A DNA stretch of 64,000 nt. It comes from Baylisascaris procyonis. Taxonomy: Eukaryota > Nematoda > Chromadorea > Rhabditida > Ascarididae. The translations under genes were made by a program, and so were the position numbers. The notes beneath the pieces are model-generated. The model searched no databases. It was given only the letters and a program-made list of their open reading frames with translations, and was not told where the DNA came from. The stretch spans positions 2,920,501-2,984,500 of the forward strand of contig JAZARR010000164.1 in the NCBI GenBank assembly GCA_037389465.1, in the 5' to 3' direction. Positions 12,712 through 27,000 of this stretch are shown here, in pieces. Numbering within the stretch: the stretch's first letter is position 1; each line of letters begins with the position of its first letter.

Positions 12712-13139
12712 TTGAATTTGCAGATATTAGTAGTAAGCCTATTTTATTTCGTGCTCCTAAAGATCGCCATTAAGACGATCGATGAACGTGAATGAAGATA
12801 TAGGGTTTCATCTTACATATGCACTATACTCGCCTAATTGAGTAATTTTGATTAACTGCATTGCAAGTTGAAAATATTGGAGATAATGATGGACATGACA
12901 ACACATGTGACAATTAACAGATAAGACACAGCTGATTATTCGTTTTGCAAATACGCATAAAGAAACAAAACAAAATGGCTGCATAAGGAAGGAATAGCTC
13001 CACAAAATGAACTTTCGCATATAATGAAGAAATTCGCAGGTTCAGGTTACGGGATTTCAAATTTGCTTCGAACCCTTTTTGAATAGCCCTATCTAGTGCA
13101 ACCCTAAGGTATGCAACCTTTAGTGTATTCACAATTGTA
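12712..13139. other. No gene seen between the relic and the hairpin
   Basis: AT-rich sequence without a supported exon or repeat. Confidence 0.5.
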
Positions 13140-13390
13140 GATCACATAAGGTGAAACGATGAATTCGGCATGGGTGGCCTCATTTGCGCATCCAAAACTC
13201 ACTTCATGTGATACCATCTTCCATCTGATCTAGAGAGGTCGTTATTGCATGTCCAACTTCCATGTTGGGCAGCTTTGTAATGCAATATCGACCTCTCTAG
13301 ATCAGATGGAAGATGGTATTACATGAAGTGAGTTTTGGATACGTAAATGAGGCCACCCGTGCCGAATTCATCGTTTCACCTTATGTGATC
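13140..13390. repeat. Foldback element: 111-bp inverted repeat with 29-base loop
   Basis: The left arm, 13140-13250, is the reverse complement of the right arm, 13280-13390, with five mismatches in 111 positions (about 95% identity). The loop, 13251-13279, itself contains a short CCAAC/GTTGG palindrome. The outer end of the right arm, CACCTTATGTGAT, is repeated once more just outside at about 13405-13417. The arms contain no meaningful open frame. The structure fits a foldback or miniature inverted-repeat element. If transcribed it would give one long near-perfect RNA hairpin, and three of the five mismatches would be G-U pairs in RNA. Confidence 0.85.
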
Positions 13391-16062
13391 CACAGTGGTA
13401 TTACACCTTATGTGATTTGTGGCCAAATTATCACATGGGATACCCGCAGTCCTCGAATTATTAATTTTAATTTCGCCTGCTACTTCTTGCGTACTTCGAA
13501 ACTTATTAAGTCTTTTGCCTTATTTTGTCTAAAGTGAAAAAACTTCTGTATTATTAGGCCAAAGTATTCTGTAAAAAGTACACAACATGTCAAGCTGCCT
13601 GAAGTATTTTCCCCAACGACTGGTTGCTGCAATAAATCCATTTCAGTAAAGTGTGCGTAGATACAATTTTAATTAAACAACTAAAGGGTTGGTTTGCAGT
13701 ACAGGCAAAAAAATTCTGCTGAGTAGTTGAATGTGCCTTGATAAATAAGCTTTCAAGGTGGAATGTCATCATAATGTGGGTAGAGAGTGATTACCGGTAA
13801 TTAGCCAAGAATGTGATATTCTTATCAATCGTGGGACTTTAATGAAATCAGCAGGTATGAAAAGGACGTGTGGATGTGAATTCTCATCGCTCCTCATGCA
13901 CAATCGGCAACGTCATCAACAATTTACGAACAACTGCATCAAGTTGCATTTCAGTTACGAAGGTGTATTAAGTTCCACTTGTGTTTGCAAACTGATATTC
14001 AATTCATTAGTTATATAGGAGTGGAATTGTTTTGGCAGACAGTCTTTCCGAGACATCAGCACTGATATACTCGTAGCGGATTGAGTTCATTTCCAAATTA
14101 ATCGGAACACATCAACCTACTAACACTAATATATGGGATAATGGTGAATATAGTGCTGTTATTTTGCGTATTTTTGATGTTTTCTTTGTGCGAACTATTT
14201 CGATGAGTCATTTATGTCTGGCGAACTATCGCGAATGCACACTTCAGTGTTTCCGATTCAATTAAGCCGGGAATGCTTTCTTCTTTGTTGCAAGGTTTTA
14301 TGGAACTTTTTTTAATGTGGATTTGGTGGGTGTTGTGTGTGTGTCCGTACGTCGGATGTATGTCTGTCTGTCTGATAATCTGAACTGAGAAGGCATTAAA
14401 ACTGCAGTTACAATGCCTATGACATGCAACTTATCTACCTTTACAGCATATCCCACGTCGATTAACAAAAAGTACCCACATTTAATTATGATATTACTTA
14501 GTCATTTTATGCTGTACACATCACCAAGAAGTTATTTACATCTGCAGAAATCGAGTTTTTTGATGGAAGGATTGCTCATATGAAAGATGTGAGGGATATT
14601 TAATTAATTCATTTGCAGCAGCGAAATTAGAGTGTGAACGTCAATATTGCAGTGATCACTCATCATCGTTTTTCGAATGTGTGTTTTCCAAACATTTTAT
14701 GCAAATTATTGTCGTTTGTTGTGTTTCCTTCAGATATACCTGCAGCATAGATTGGAGTTAATCACTTCGAATATGCATCTCGGACACACAGGTGATACTT
14801 CCGTTGCCTTCTTATCATGGAAAAGTGGTGATCCCTTGTACCGCAAAATTTATTCAGTTGCTACAAGTGCTCCTTTCTGCACAAATACTGCTGTGTTCTG
14901 AATGACTGCTTTCTTATCGTTAACGAGCTCTCACAGATAAACACATCTGTGTTGCTTCTCGTTCCATGGAAATTGGCGTGCAATTTTTCTAGCCATTCAC
15001 CGTTGTTATGTTCATCAAAGGTGTAAAACCCAGATACTAGTCGTCTTCTATTAACAAAAATATTTTTTTTACCACTGAATATTTCCTTTTTCTTCATTCT
15101 ATTATGTACACTTTTCCGTTTGCCTAATATTCATATATGACGAACTTCGTTCTGGAGTGATTAGCAAAAACTGTATGTTGCATCGGTGTTAAGTGGACAA
15201 GAGAGAGCTTTTTTCGTTTCTCAGGTTATACGCACGATTGCATGGCTACTGAAGAGCTTCCTTGATGGAGACCTATAAAAGCAGATTCACTAGAGTAGAG
15301 GTCGATATAAGATGTGTATGTCATCTGTCAATTGGATTCGTCGTAGTTGTTGTGGCATAAGGTTGCATCCTTCAACTGTGTCACGAATCAGTCACATCAT
15401 GAATGAGGATGTCGCATTTTCGTGATTCTTCGTTCGTAAATACATTGCATGAGCAATATTCCACTGGACGGAGGCAATTTCAATATGCAGAGAAACAAAA
15501 TGCTGCACTACACCTCATCAGCAATATCACTAAACCGCAATACAGACTCATCTGCACGCACAGTAAATCAACAAACACATTGAAACTTCAGAAACAAATA
15601 ATTACATTACTGCCTATCAAAGAAAGAAAGATGCTTTATGCTAAGCAACGATGATTTCTTCCCATCTGAAACATTTAAATTCCATCACTTATAATGCTGA
15701 AGATATTCTGCAGTTACTAGGCTTTTTAGAATATTTGAATGGCAGTTAGTATAATAAATTCAAAAATGGACGTGTTTGAAAGGAAGTAATCCAATCCGTT
15801 CCTCATTCTGCATCACTCCTGATAGTGCGAAATTAAAGGCGGAAGACTATATGCGTTTACCCAGATCTGTTCTTTATTTTGCACCGATCCGACTGCAGAT
15901 GAACGGATCTTTTGTAGGGGATTCTCGCCACCAGCTTGCTTGATAAAAACATAAAGGCATTACTTCGCATATTTATAATTTCGTGGTTATATTCTAAGGA
16001 CATTGAAGATTCCAGTTGAGGGTTTTATTGCAGAAATTAGAGTGCACAAACGAGGGCGAAGT

Positions 16063-16075
16063 GGGGGGGGGGGGG
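16063..16075 (+). repeat. Poly-G tract, 13 bases
   Basis: An uninterrupted run of thirteen G, followed by AGGG. It belongs to a set of long G/C homopolymers in this window. Confidence 0.9.
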
Positions 16076-18004
16076 AGGGTTACGGTATTATATTTTATTA
16101 GGAAGTAGATACAAGAACTTTTTGGAACGTTTCTGAAAACTTGCTTCGTACAGTTCAAATTTTTTCTCGAAAGTGCCTGTCTTTCCTTCTGCACATATTT
16201 AGTGTCATTACCTAGTTATGTGATGTTCTTTTTCATAGTTGCTGCCTTCTGTTACGAACACTCTCTTCTCTTCACTTCTTTCTTATTCCATCTTCTAAGA
16301 TCAATTTTGCAGTATTTTTGTGGTTTTCGATGTTAAATCCGTTAGAGAAGAATCTCATTTAATATATGAGGGTAAATATTCGTATGTAATGTTCCCTTTT
16401 CGCCATTAATTTCTTTGATTTGTCCTCTTCATAACATTTGTTCCAAGCCGTCTATTCTATTTCATTGAAAATATTTTAATAGGTTTTTATCGTGTAGAAT
16501 CAACCTGAATATATTTTGCTTCCTCAATTACGTTCACGATATGAGACACATACGCACATCCCTGCCAACAACAAAAACGAACTTGATATGTGGCTTGACG
16601 TCGATTTTACGCTGACGCGCTGCAATTCCTCTCGATTTTTTTTTTTCGTCGGCTGCGCTCCTCAATCGAAACGCCGCGCAGATGCATATTTACATGGATG
16701 AGAGCGTGATTCAGTTTTTTCATTTAATTCCCTTCTTCGAACTCGAATGACTATTCTGTCATTTGTATAGTCAAGGAAACACTTTCCCTTGAAGTATAAC
16801 CAAGTCACGTTCTCATGTGCATAATCGGATAGCGCGTCGACACGATGGTATTTTCCCCATTCTCACCTGAAATCGATAACCGAAATCTGAGAACACATTT
16901 CTCGGAACCTTAGCATGCTTGTAGGCCACCACGGTTGTTTGCATCATTCCCACCTGTTCTTCGCAAAAATTATGCAATTTTCCGACCTTTCAAGAATTCT
17001 GACGTTTCCGGACTCTTCGCCACCATTCGCTCATTTTTTACTCCATCAATCGTGCTTCTGGAAATACATTTTCATTGTGCAGCACTTTTGATACAATGGG
17101 CTGAAACAGCTTTGGGTTTTGTTATTTAACATTTGGTCACTTCAATGTCAAGCATGTCTTTTTATGCGCTTTTCGCAAATTCGCTGCAAAAGGTGGCACT
17201 ATAATTGCGTCGGAACGCATGCAGAGGTGGCGAAAGGAAATGTGTACAATCGAGAATTTAGGTAGAGCCTCGACTTGTTTCCCTCTCTTTGTTGTAACAA
17301 CTCGCCTAAATTTTTCATGAAACGAAAGTTGCATGAGTTCATGCCATAAGTTGTCAATCGCCTATAAAGTTCGATAAGCCATTAAGGGACAGAGACGCAT
17401 CCGTTTGGAAGATTAGATCCCTAAAAGAGTTGTTAGTTCAGAAACGCATGTTGATGCGTCGGCCTCTTAAAATATATTTTCCTTCCATGCGAAGGTCAAA
17501 CTCACCACTGGGCAGTTATTTTCGCCTAATAGATCTCCCATAAGCACGTTGAATCCTTATCCTTCCGTTTTTCATAGACGAATGCTTATGTTTGTATCGA
17601 TGTAGTGATTGTTTCATCTCGTGATCATAAAGATTGTGGCGATTAAATTTGTTATGCTAATTTACACTGTGTAAATCCTTTTGTTGTGATCATTATCTAA
17701 TGAGCATTATCGAACAGAAACTTGTTCATCCTTCAATGTGAGTGTCTATGTGGGGTTTCGCCAACATAAGTTTAGGGACTTTCTGAGAGCTTAAATATAA
17801 TTTTAGTTGGGAATTCTTGATGTCCGTGGATACCATCCAGAGACTCTCATATCACCTCTCCTGTATCGAAGCAATCTCTCGTTTATGGCTCATCTTTTGA
17901 TGCAATAATTTGCACAACAGTCTCGAAATTCCCGATTTGAGTATGTGAACTATGTACGCACTATTCTGAAGTACTGCTGAGGTAGGCAGCTTTATCATGA
18001 AAAT

Positions 18005-18020
18005 GGTTGTGTTAATTCAG
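18005..18020 (+). promoter_or_regulatory. Candidate spliced-leader or 5'UTR splice acceptor directly before the ALIX start codon
   Basis: The sequence GTTAATTCAG ends at base 18020 and the ALIX ATG begins at 18021, with no spacer. The T-rich stretch ending in TTCAG matches the acceptors used inside the gene. Nematode mRNAs often receive a spliced leader at such a site, but an ordinary 5'UTR intron would look the same. The frame is also open upstream to an ATG at 17997, which would add eight residues; the family N-terminus starts at the 18021 ATG. Confidence 0.4.
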
Positions 18021-21000
18021 ATGTCATCGACGTTTCTGGCTGTCCCTTTGAAGTCAACAAATGAGGTGGACTTGGCCAAGCCACTCACATCTTATATAGA
18101 GACGATCTATCAAACATCGGATGATATTGGTTCCGAGATCAAAGAGGCGGTGCAGGAGTTGAACAAACTACGCAACAAGGCTTGCAATCAGCCACTCGAC
18201 AAACATCAGAGTGCTCTCGATGTGTTGACACGGTTGGTTGTTTTGTCGCATATTATGAATACCTATAGAAGTGACGGTAAATGTGTAGGAAATCACAAAC
18301 CACTTATAAAACAAATGAAAGTTCATTGCAAACATCACAAATTATTTTGGATGTGAACGTTATACAGATCAAAAAACTGTTTGCCATCCCCAATGCACTA
18401 CTTGATTATGACCTAGGTGCCCAGCGAAAGGTGGGAATTCTCTTTTCTTTGATTTCTTCCTATTCTTTTTAAGCCATTTCGACACAACGGCAACTTGAAA
18501 TCGGGTTAAGATTTACGACTGCCCGCTCACCCTTTCTCCGCATTATCTTCTTTCCTCAAAGAAGATTACAGGAGAGAATATGTCCATCATTAACACAAAT
18601 AAAGATGCTACAAACCAATGGCGAATTGAATGGCTGCTTTGATGTGATAAACGATCATGTGTTGATGACTTCGAAACAGTCTTATTGCAATAAAAGTTGC
18701 GATGTTATTCATCCTAAACGCAACGTTGTCCTTCGAGAAAATTTCATTCAAAGTAAATTCACTACAGCATATCGTTCGTTGCTCAATGACGATTCATTTC
18801 GCTATCGATTCATAACTGCTTCCTGCTTCATGTGTTGTTTTATCGCCGCAGTTACTGCAATCAAATTGAACCATTTTGAACTACAAATACAGCAATCTAT
18901 AAGCTTTTTTTTTTTTTTTTTTGAAAATTCACTCAATAAAACGTCTTTAATAGGGTGCGCGCAAACATTTGCTGATATGCAATAAGGATGATCTTAAAAC
19001 TTTTCAAATGATATGCTATGATTCGGTCAGAAATAAGAAATTATAGATCACTTATCCATCTCACTTGCTAGAATTCATTCAAATGAAAGCAAGAGTGGTT
19101 AGCAAATATGTTTATTTTTTCACTCAGATTTTTCCTTCTCATCTATTATACTCTTTCTCTCCTTTTTTGTTATTTTCTCTGCTCGGTCCCAACTTGAATT
19201 GAAATTGTGGTTGTGATTAGCGCCTCTAATGGAAGGAGAGTTTATGAGAAAACTAGCTGCATCAATGAAATGAAGTGGCATAATTTTTTCTCAAAATACG
19301 CAATTACACCTGATTCTAAAATTCCTTTATAAGTGCTTTCTGAATAGCTTACGTTACCCCACCTTTGGAATATTAAATTTCTAATTTTTTTTTTCTGTAA
19401 AATATACCCCCACTACCTTAAAAAATAATATTTGTATTTTCCGTTCCTCCAGAAGAGCTAGCTGTTTTTCATACTCGTGACGTTTGGCATCTAAACCATA
19501 TATATTGCTGGTTGATTCCGTTGTAAAAACTTGTTATTCGGGAGGCGAGAGGGGAGTGGATAAAGGACTGATGAGATGTCGCAGCTGAACCGAAAGTTTT
19601 TTTAAAATGCCATTTCATGCCCATATGCCATGCACAGTTATCAGAGAAATCCTCACAAACCAATTGGTGCATTACTATGCGTTTAGGTTCTCTGCACCGA
19701 TTCGAATATAATTCACACTCTGTTCACCTAAGACCATTTCGGATCTGAATTGCTCAAATCTGCCTGTTATCCCCTAATCATGCTGTGTTATGAACCCTTA
19801 ACTTCTTTCGTTTCCTTTATTGAAGCCCCGAGCTTCGAATCCCATCAGGGAGGATGTTTTTTCGGAAAGCGCATCAGGCTCAACATTGTACGAATTGGTG
19901 CCTGTCCATCCTATAGCAGGGTTTATCATGAGTGTGCTCTGATAGCCACTAAATTTTACGATGAAAAGTGCCAAAAGTGCTTTTTCTGTAGAAAAGGTTG
20001 ACAATTTTTGGACCCACTGGCGTCGCCATCAGAGAGCGGCTCTGAGCGTCGTCCGTAATGCTCTGAATTATTTATGCAAAACACGCATTGTAAGGAAAAC
20101 ACGTTGTCTTATTTATTGAAGCGTTTTTTGAGGAAGAAGCATTCGGGTGTGAGGTTGGCCATTCGTCATCTTATTAGGTAGTCACATGGTGAGATAAAAG
20201 TGTGGATGGTAGGGTATTTGTTCTGCGGAACAGTGTTTCGGATGTTCATCGTTGCTTTGGTGTGATGAGTCATCATTCGATGGAGTCTGATCAGATGATA
20301 TCGATTGTTGCCATTCTTGGCACCATCTAGAACAAATGCTGATGCTTTAAAAACAAATGCAGACAAACCAGTTTTCGAAGGTTTCGCTTCAAAGATTTTC
20401 AAAGAGGTTCTGCATGAAACAGTAATAGGAGAGGGAAGGAAATGGGCCACGGTCGTATCCCTTGTTGATGCGCACTTATAAACTCATGTTGCACATATCC
20501 GTTCTTACATTGTCGTCGGACTTTACACAGGTGATCAAGCATAGAAATGCAAAAGTGCCGCTCTTCTTATCATCGCTATCGTCGGATCGGATGTGGCAAA
20601 TCACCTTTTTGTAGTACAGGTTGCCTCGAAAAGACTTTCGATGATGTTTCTTCCCACCGAAACGTTTTTATGCATTGATCTGCGCCTTACTATGCTTGAG
20701 CCGTTTTTTGTTTCTGTTTTGGAATTCGTTCATGTCACGTTTCGTTGCCTGATCTCTCCTCATCGCCTCGCCTTTTATTATTCCAGAAACATCTGAAACC
20801 TGATTGTAGTGACCACTAGAGACTGCCTCAGTAATCTGTTCATTTTCTCTTGTCTAAAAAGTAGTGTTGACGCTTGGATTACGCAGGCGATCTTCTCTTC
20901 AGGTTTTTCTCTGTGCAACAGTGTTTTATCATCTGCCTGTCTTGCCTTTAATATCTCTTTCGCATTCGTTCACACGTGTTCCTCCTATTCTCTTTATTTG

Positions 21001-24000
21001 CAACACTTTCTTCAACCCTCGTTTTCCGACTTTTTTTTTGTAAACTTTTTGTCAGCCATCAGTTCTATTAGACAAAGAAATGGGGGATGACGTTGAGTAC
21101 AGAATACGAACGATGAACTGAGATGAATTGGACGAAAAGAACATCACGGAGGGTGTGAGTCATCCTTTGACAAATGTTTGCTTCGACAGTGTTGATGTCG
21201 AGCTGATAACACAGAAACTTGAACTAGAACTCGAACCAGGGTTCTGAGGAAAGATATATGTCAAGCCTTGGTTGAAGTTAAATCGCGAGGGATGTGAAGG
21301 ACGTTTAACGGTTTGTTTGGAGTGGACAGCAATGCGTTGCTGCCTTATCGTTTGCAAGGACAACAGAGTGACGCAAGGACCGTTATCGATCTGTGACCGC
21401 TTCTGTGCTGATAAATGTCATCTGTTGAAAACTTGTGATGTGCAAGGTGAAGCTTGGCAGACGCTTATGGACAAGGCGGAATTGTTAGATATTCAAAAAG
21501 CGACGTTTTCTTTGGGGGGGAAGGGGGGTATGAGAACGTGAGCTCATAGTTAGCACTTGGTTTACCCCTGTTCGATCATGACCTTCCATGACAACCAATA
21601 GGGGAAGGTCGGAGGAAGAAAAGGTCGTTTTTGTCGATTTCAGCCTTTGTTCTCTCCCGCTTCCACTTTTTGTACCGTTTTCATCCTCCAGTTAGACGCC
21701 TCTCGGTTGAGAGTAGACAGTGAGGGGGAGGGGAGGAAGACTATTGGTTGGAAGGATGAATATCACTGAACATCACTAGAGGTACTGAAGCCTTTTGAAT
21801 AAAGACTTCTGTCAAGACTGATCCTCGTAGGTGTGAGGGGGTGAGGGGGAGGGGGTGAAGGTGGAGGAAACGAATCGAAGAGTTCAAAGAAAAATTCAGA
21901 AACTTTTTTCAAATGATCATTTTCCAAGGGTCAGTTCATGAGACTGTATTGCGTGATATGAGTAAAACATTTTCCAATATTTCATGAAAATCTCGAGTAC
22001 AGAGCCTGATGTTACCGTTTATAAATCCGCATAGAAACAATTGATTAATCTGCAGAGAAGCAAACAGAATGAAGGTTCGTCATTAGCAGATGTGGGGTCA
22101 ATGGATTTGTGAAAGCGCTATGTAACTAAATTCATCCGTCTCTAGTGAATTTTTATTCATTGGAACTTCAGTAAAAAGTTCCTGCCAATAATGCTTCATA
22201 AGTTTCATCCGGACGTTGGAGACAAATTCGCAAACCGCATAACGATTCGACTTCTGTGAGGGAAAAGAGGAATTTTTCCTTTCCGCTTCCACATGTGGGC
22301 ATGAATGGATCAATAAGGTCCAAAGTGATCATGCGCCATTAGCTCGTTTAAATTATACGTTATTTATATGAATTGTTGAAACTTTTGCAGTCTGTGAGGT
22401 GTCCTTTCTTGAATGGACCAATTTGATGCAATACGGAAATAACTGAAAAGGAGTAAAATATTTTTGTAGGCACTAGGTTCCAATTTTGTTGAGGTTCCAT
22501 TTAAGTATCTTTCTTTGTTGACAGCCGCTTGTTTTCATATTCCGGGTTTCTGATGGCCTCCGAAGTACTGAGATGAGATGACATTACATCACTGTTCTAC
22601 TCAGTGCATCAGTTTAATTATTTAAAAGCTCAATTTTATAATTGCAGGATTTGAATCGAATGTTTTTAGCATTTATAATCGGTATAAATCTGCACCACTG
22701 TTAATGATTAAAAACGAGTCTGAATAACGATGGAAGGATGGATAATTGCAACACGCCATTACTGAGTAGTTATTAAGGACGTAATTCTTAAGTGCTTTTA
22801 AATTGATCTTTTTTCCACAAAAAGCCAAATACCTTTCAGTGAGACAATCACTTCTGATAATATGATAACCGTGTTAATTGGTGAGAAGCTCAGCTACTTC
22901 TTCATCAGGGCTGAATTAAGGGATATATACGACTTCGATGTTTTTAAAGAAGCATGTGGAGGAGTTCTGATAGTCTATTGGAGGAAACGCTCGTTGAGAC
23001 TTTTATTCAAAACGAGGAGTCTATTTTTCGCACCATTCATATGGGTTGTACTGCTGGAAAGAAGGGGCTTCCATTCGAAGAAAGAGGCGCTTTCATTCCA
23101 AGAAAGAAGGGCTTTTATTCAATGAAAGAAGGAAGGGGAGAGAAGATCCTATTGAAATGTGTTTTACAGATACTACGACCAGCTGGTTGCAATCGAGAAT
23201 AAGCTGCCAATTACGGCAGCGCAAAATCCAATTGCGTTTAAGTGGAAAGACGCCTTCGACAAAGGATCGCTCTTCTTCGGCAAGGCATCACTTAGTACGT
23301 TTTCTTTCGGAATTTCATTTACCGTACATCCTCGAATGAAGTCCCTCTCAGCAACTTTCCTCTTCCCTAAAAATAATCAATAGATTGCAAGGCATGTCAA
23401 AATTGATGAAAAATAGTGCTGCTATCCGTTATGCTCCTACTCAGAAAAGCAAAAATCTGATGAAGTATCATTAGATCAATGATAAAAACAGTAAAGACAG
23501 ATCTTTCCATTTGCCATCTGTAACTTTTCATTCTCATGCACTCTTATATGCTAATTACTTCGACGATTACATGGAGCAGTTCTTTTCTTTAAATGTGTTT
23601 ATTCGTCGGCAGTATTTTTATTGTATCCAGAGAACTACAAACAGTTTCCATAAAGCAAATATGTTATTTGAGAGTAGTGTTTCACCTCCAGTAAACCTTA
23701 TCTCTCAAAGGGGTTGTTTTATCTGTGCACACAATTGTGACTGCAATTTCTCAGAATGCCCTTCATGTGATGTTATTTTCTATTATATACACATATCACT
23801 AACTGTGCTAAGGTATTCGCGGAAGGTATGAAGCGTAGGTTCTTAATCTTGTATGCATCGGAAGCGTTTCTTCTTTATATAGGCATAACCTTGCACTCCC
23901 AGAAATGTTCGGCTGTTCTTTTCCAAAGTTTAAGAGGGTATTTCCTTACCAATTACTTTTCACTTCAAAATTTTATTTACCTTCAAATTACATTTGGGCG

Positions 24001-27000
24001 TTCAAGTTATATACGTCATTTTATGAATTTGATTACGTGGCTGAGCATATGCTGTTTACAGCACTGACGGATGGGTCGTTCGAGCGTGCCGCAGTGCTTT
24101 TCAACTGTGGTGCGTTGATGTCGGCGATTGCTGCTTCGCAGGCGATGCACACCGATGAAGAAATGAAGACATCGGCCAAATTGTTCCAGCAAGCGGCAGG
24201 AGTGTTCGCTGCTTTAAAGGACACTGTGCTTAGTCTTGTTCAACAGGTACATCTCATTTGTTTGCTATAGAGAATGCAGCGTTGTTATGCAAATGTTGAG
24301 GAATGCACAAAGGGACTTTAAGTATTTTAAATGGTATTCGCGGGGATTGGAGCACTTGCTCGGATTGAAGATTGACATATGCTCGAAATGTATTTCGAAT
24401 TGTACGGTAGTTCGTGCTTTGGAGAGATAACATCTCGATAGTCTCTTGCCTTTGAAGCACTTCATTGAAAATTTGCACTATCCGACGAGTCGTAAAACGT
24501 TGCAGTAATTGTTACTAAGCAATTCACCAGCTCGATTTTTCAAATGAAGAGGTCAGATCAAATGCTAAGTAAGACGGAAATGGTTTTTAAAGTCGAAGGC
24601 AAAAATTGATCACATGGAGCACATTGCTTATTTTTTTCCGTCAACTTTCGTGAATCTCCAGATCAAGAATTGACAGGAGGGAAAATGAAAACATTTCAAA
24701 TATATTGACGGTACCACAGGTATAAAGCACATGGTGCCAGTATCCTTTCATCCTCTTCAAAACTTTTGGTGTTTCATTATGCGCGATGAGTCAACATGAA
24801 ATGCTGTGGCACTGCGGCGAGGAATTAGTTCCTAGAGTTATTCACGACTGAAACTCGAGAGTTACTCATTATTTTTTTCTACTCTAGCTTCGTTGTTTGC
24901 TTAAAGAGCCAGACTTTTGCAGGAACCGACGCCAGATTTAATGCCGGATACGTTGGCCGTACTTTCTGTAATAATGTTGGCCCAGGCACAAGAGGCTATT
25001 TATATTAAGGCCGAGAAAGGTATTCGTTTATGGCGGGACTTCATTACGAGCTCATGTGTAGAGAGGAGCCTGTTGAGACGTTGTTTCGAACAGTGTCGTT
25101 TTCGACCAATTTTAAGTTATCTTTTGTTTGCAATTCTGTTGCGAATGGAAAGTTAATGAAATTGGGGTCTGAAGTCCACACATGCACATGCACCCGGACG
25201 TACCTGCCTGTCCTCCCTCCTTCTGATTTCCGGATTTCATGCTGACTGTATTGCATGTTTTCAAACGGAAGTAGCTAGTCAATGCTGTGATCGCATGACG
25301 TCAATTAATTGTTTTTGGAAGACTCTGTTCTAATAGGGTAGAATGAGTCCTTCCCCATGAAAAATCATCACTAAATCTTCGAAATTCGACTCGACCGTCC
25401 CACTGCTACCTCCGTGGCTTGCTGTTTGAGACAGGAGCTCCCTCTAGTGCATTTGGCCAATCAGGGCATTGTAGATTGATCGCCAAGGCGTTGGTACAGT
25501 GTAACAACCAAATATTAAACCCATATGAACATACTGTAGTAAAATAAAGGCAAGTAATAAGTAGAGTGAACAGCCTCCATCAGGGGAGACCCGACAGAGA
25601 GCGCTCGATTAGGGCTGGGGCCCTGGCAAAAAGTGGGGGAGAGAGAGGGGGTGAGAGAGTACCGCAACAGGAGCCAATTTTAGCAAGGCGAGGCCCCCGA
25701 TGAAATGTTCCGAAGGAAAAGGCGATGAGTGCTGCTTATGGGGACACTGCCGAGGATTTGGGGGTACCCTGCACCACAGTAACCTTGGTTGATGGCGAGG
25801 GAGTTGACGGGTACTTCTTGTCCTTTCTGTAACTTTATGATTATATGTGTGCATTCATTTCTGTGTGAATAGTATTTATAGTCATTATTCAATCTGCAGA
25901 TGCAATGAAGCCTTCGGCGTTGGTTAAGATCGCATCTCAGTGTGCTGAGTTCTATCAAGAAGCACAGAAACAGCTCCATAGGGACAGTGTTCGCGGACTT
26001 TTTGACAAGGTTGTTTTCACTAGCGTACTGCAGGCGTGTGTTCACTGCGAGAATGTGTGTTCTGTAAATCATTGAGTATTGCCCTGTTGGGGTATCCTCC
26101 ATTATTAGAGGGCATTCGGTATGGATGCCCACCCACAACGAAGCAAATATCTTGAAAGATAAATATTTGAAAGATTCAGCACGTTCTATTGGCTGTAGAT
26201 TGTGATCAGGAAAGAAGGATCCTTCATGAAGTCCTCTTGCTTTTTATATTTGACAGCTATGTAGTCACCGCATACTCTGTTACTTATTAATGCTTTCTTT
26301 TTTGGGAGTAAATTTAGGCACTGCTTCCATCTTCGATTACGAGAATTGGAGAGGGAAAGACCATCAAGGATAGCTCATGCCAGTTTAAGAGGGAACAATG
26401 ATCCAATAGAAGGCTTCATCATGCTTCCCACTCGATAATTTCTTCATAAAATTTTCTAGCAATCATTTCCCCAATCAGTCGAATTGAAATACCTATATAT
26501 CCCGTTTTTCTATGGGTTCTACAACAGGTGAAGTCTATAATTAGTGATTTGAATGGCTTTGCAGGAGTGGGTAAGTACTGTAACGGGTAAATCTTTGGCG
26601 ATGTCAGCACTTGCCCAGTATCATCAAGCGATGATCAATGCTGAGGCTAAAGATATTGGTTTGTTTTTTTTGTCCATTTCATCCACTGAATTAGCCGGTG
26701 TGTGTATTATGCCTCAGGTTGATAGCTGAAAGTAGCATTATACCATATTATAGTGATGTGAAGAGGATGATTGCAGTGGGATGGATTGCAATCTAGCACA
26801 CCTCTATTATGCTCATTTAGCATATGAGGTCTTATGCTTCAGTAAACTTTTTGTAACGCACTTCTTTCCCTACTGGATGCCTTTTTCGTCACATCAGTGG
26901 AATCAATGCCAATATTAAATAGGGTCAAGAAGCAACAGTTTTTTAGGAGATTGCCTGCTGTGATGTCATTTTTCATTTCCTGATTGAATTGTGCTGCTTT

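Larger units (their letters stand above)
13391..18020. other. Intergenic sequence upstream of ALIX
   Basis: No exon is assigned. It holds a TGTCTG repeat block near 14370, a thirteen-G tract at 16063-16075, and a copy of the TATGCGCTTTTCGCAAATT block at 17163. A plus-strand piece at about 14740-14795 has an acceptor and donor around an open frame, but nothing recognisable. The ALIX promoter presumably lies in the last part; no core promoter motif stood out. Confidence 0.45.

Noticed and set aside
18605..18985. 126-codon plus-strand frame in ALIX intron 1
   Set aside because: Composition is intron-like, it includes a poly-T run, and it matches no ALIX segment.
24033..24224. Minus-strand 63-codon frame
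   Set aside because: It is the antisense shadow of ALIX exon 3.
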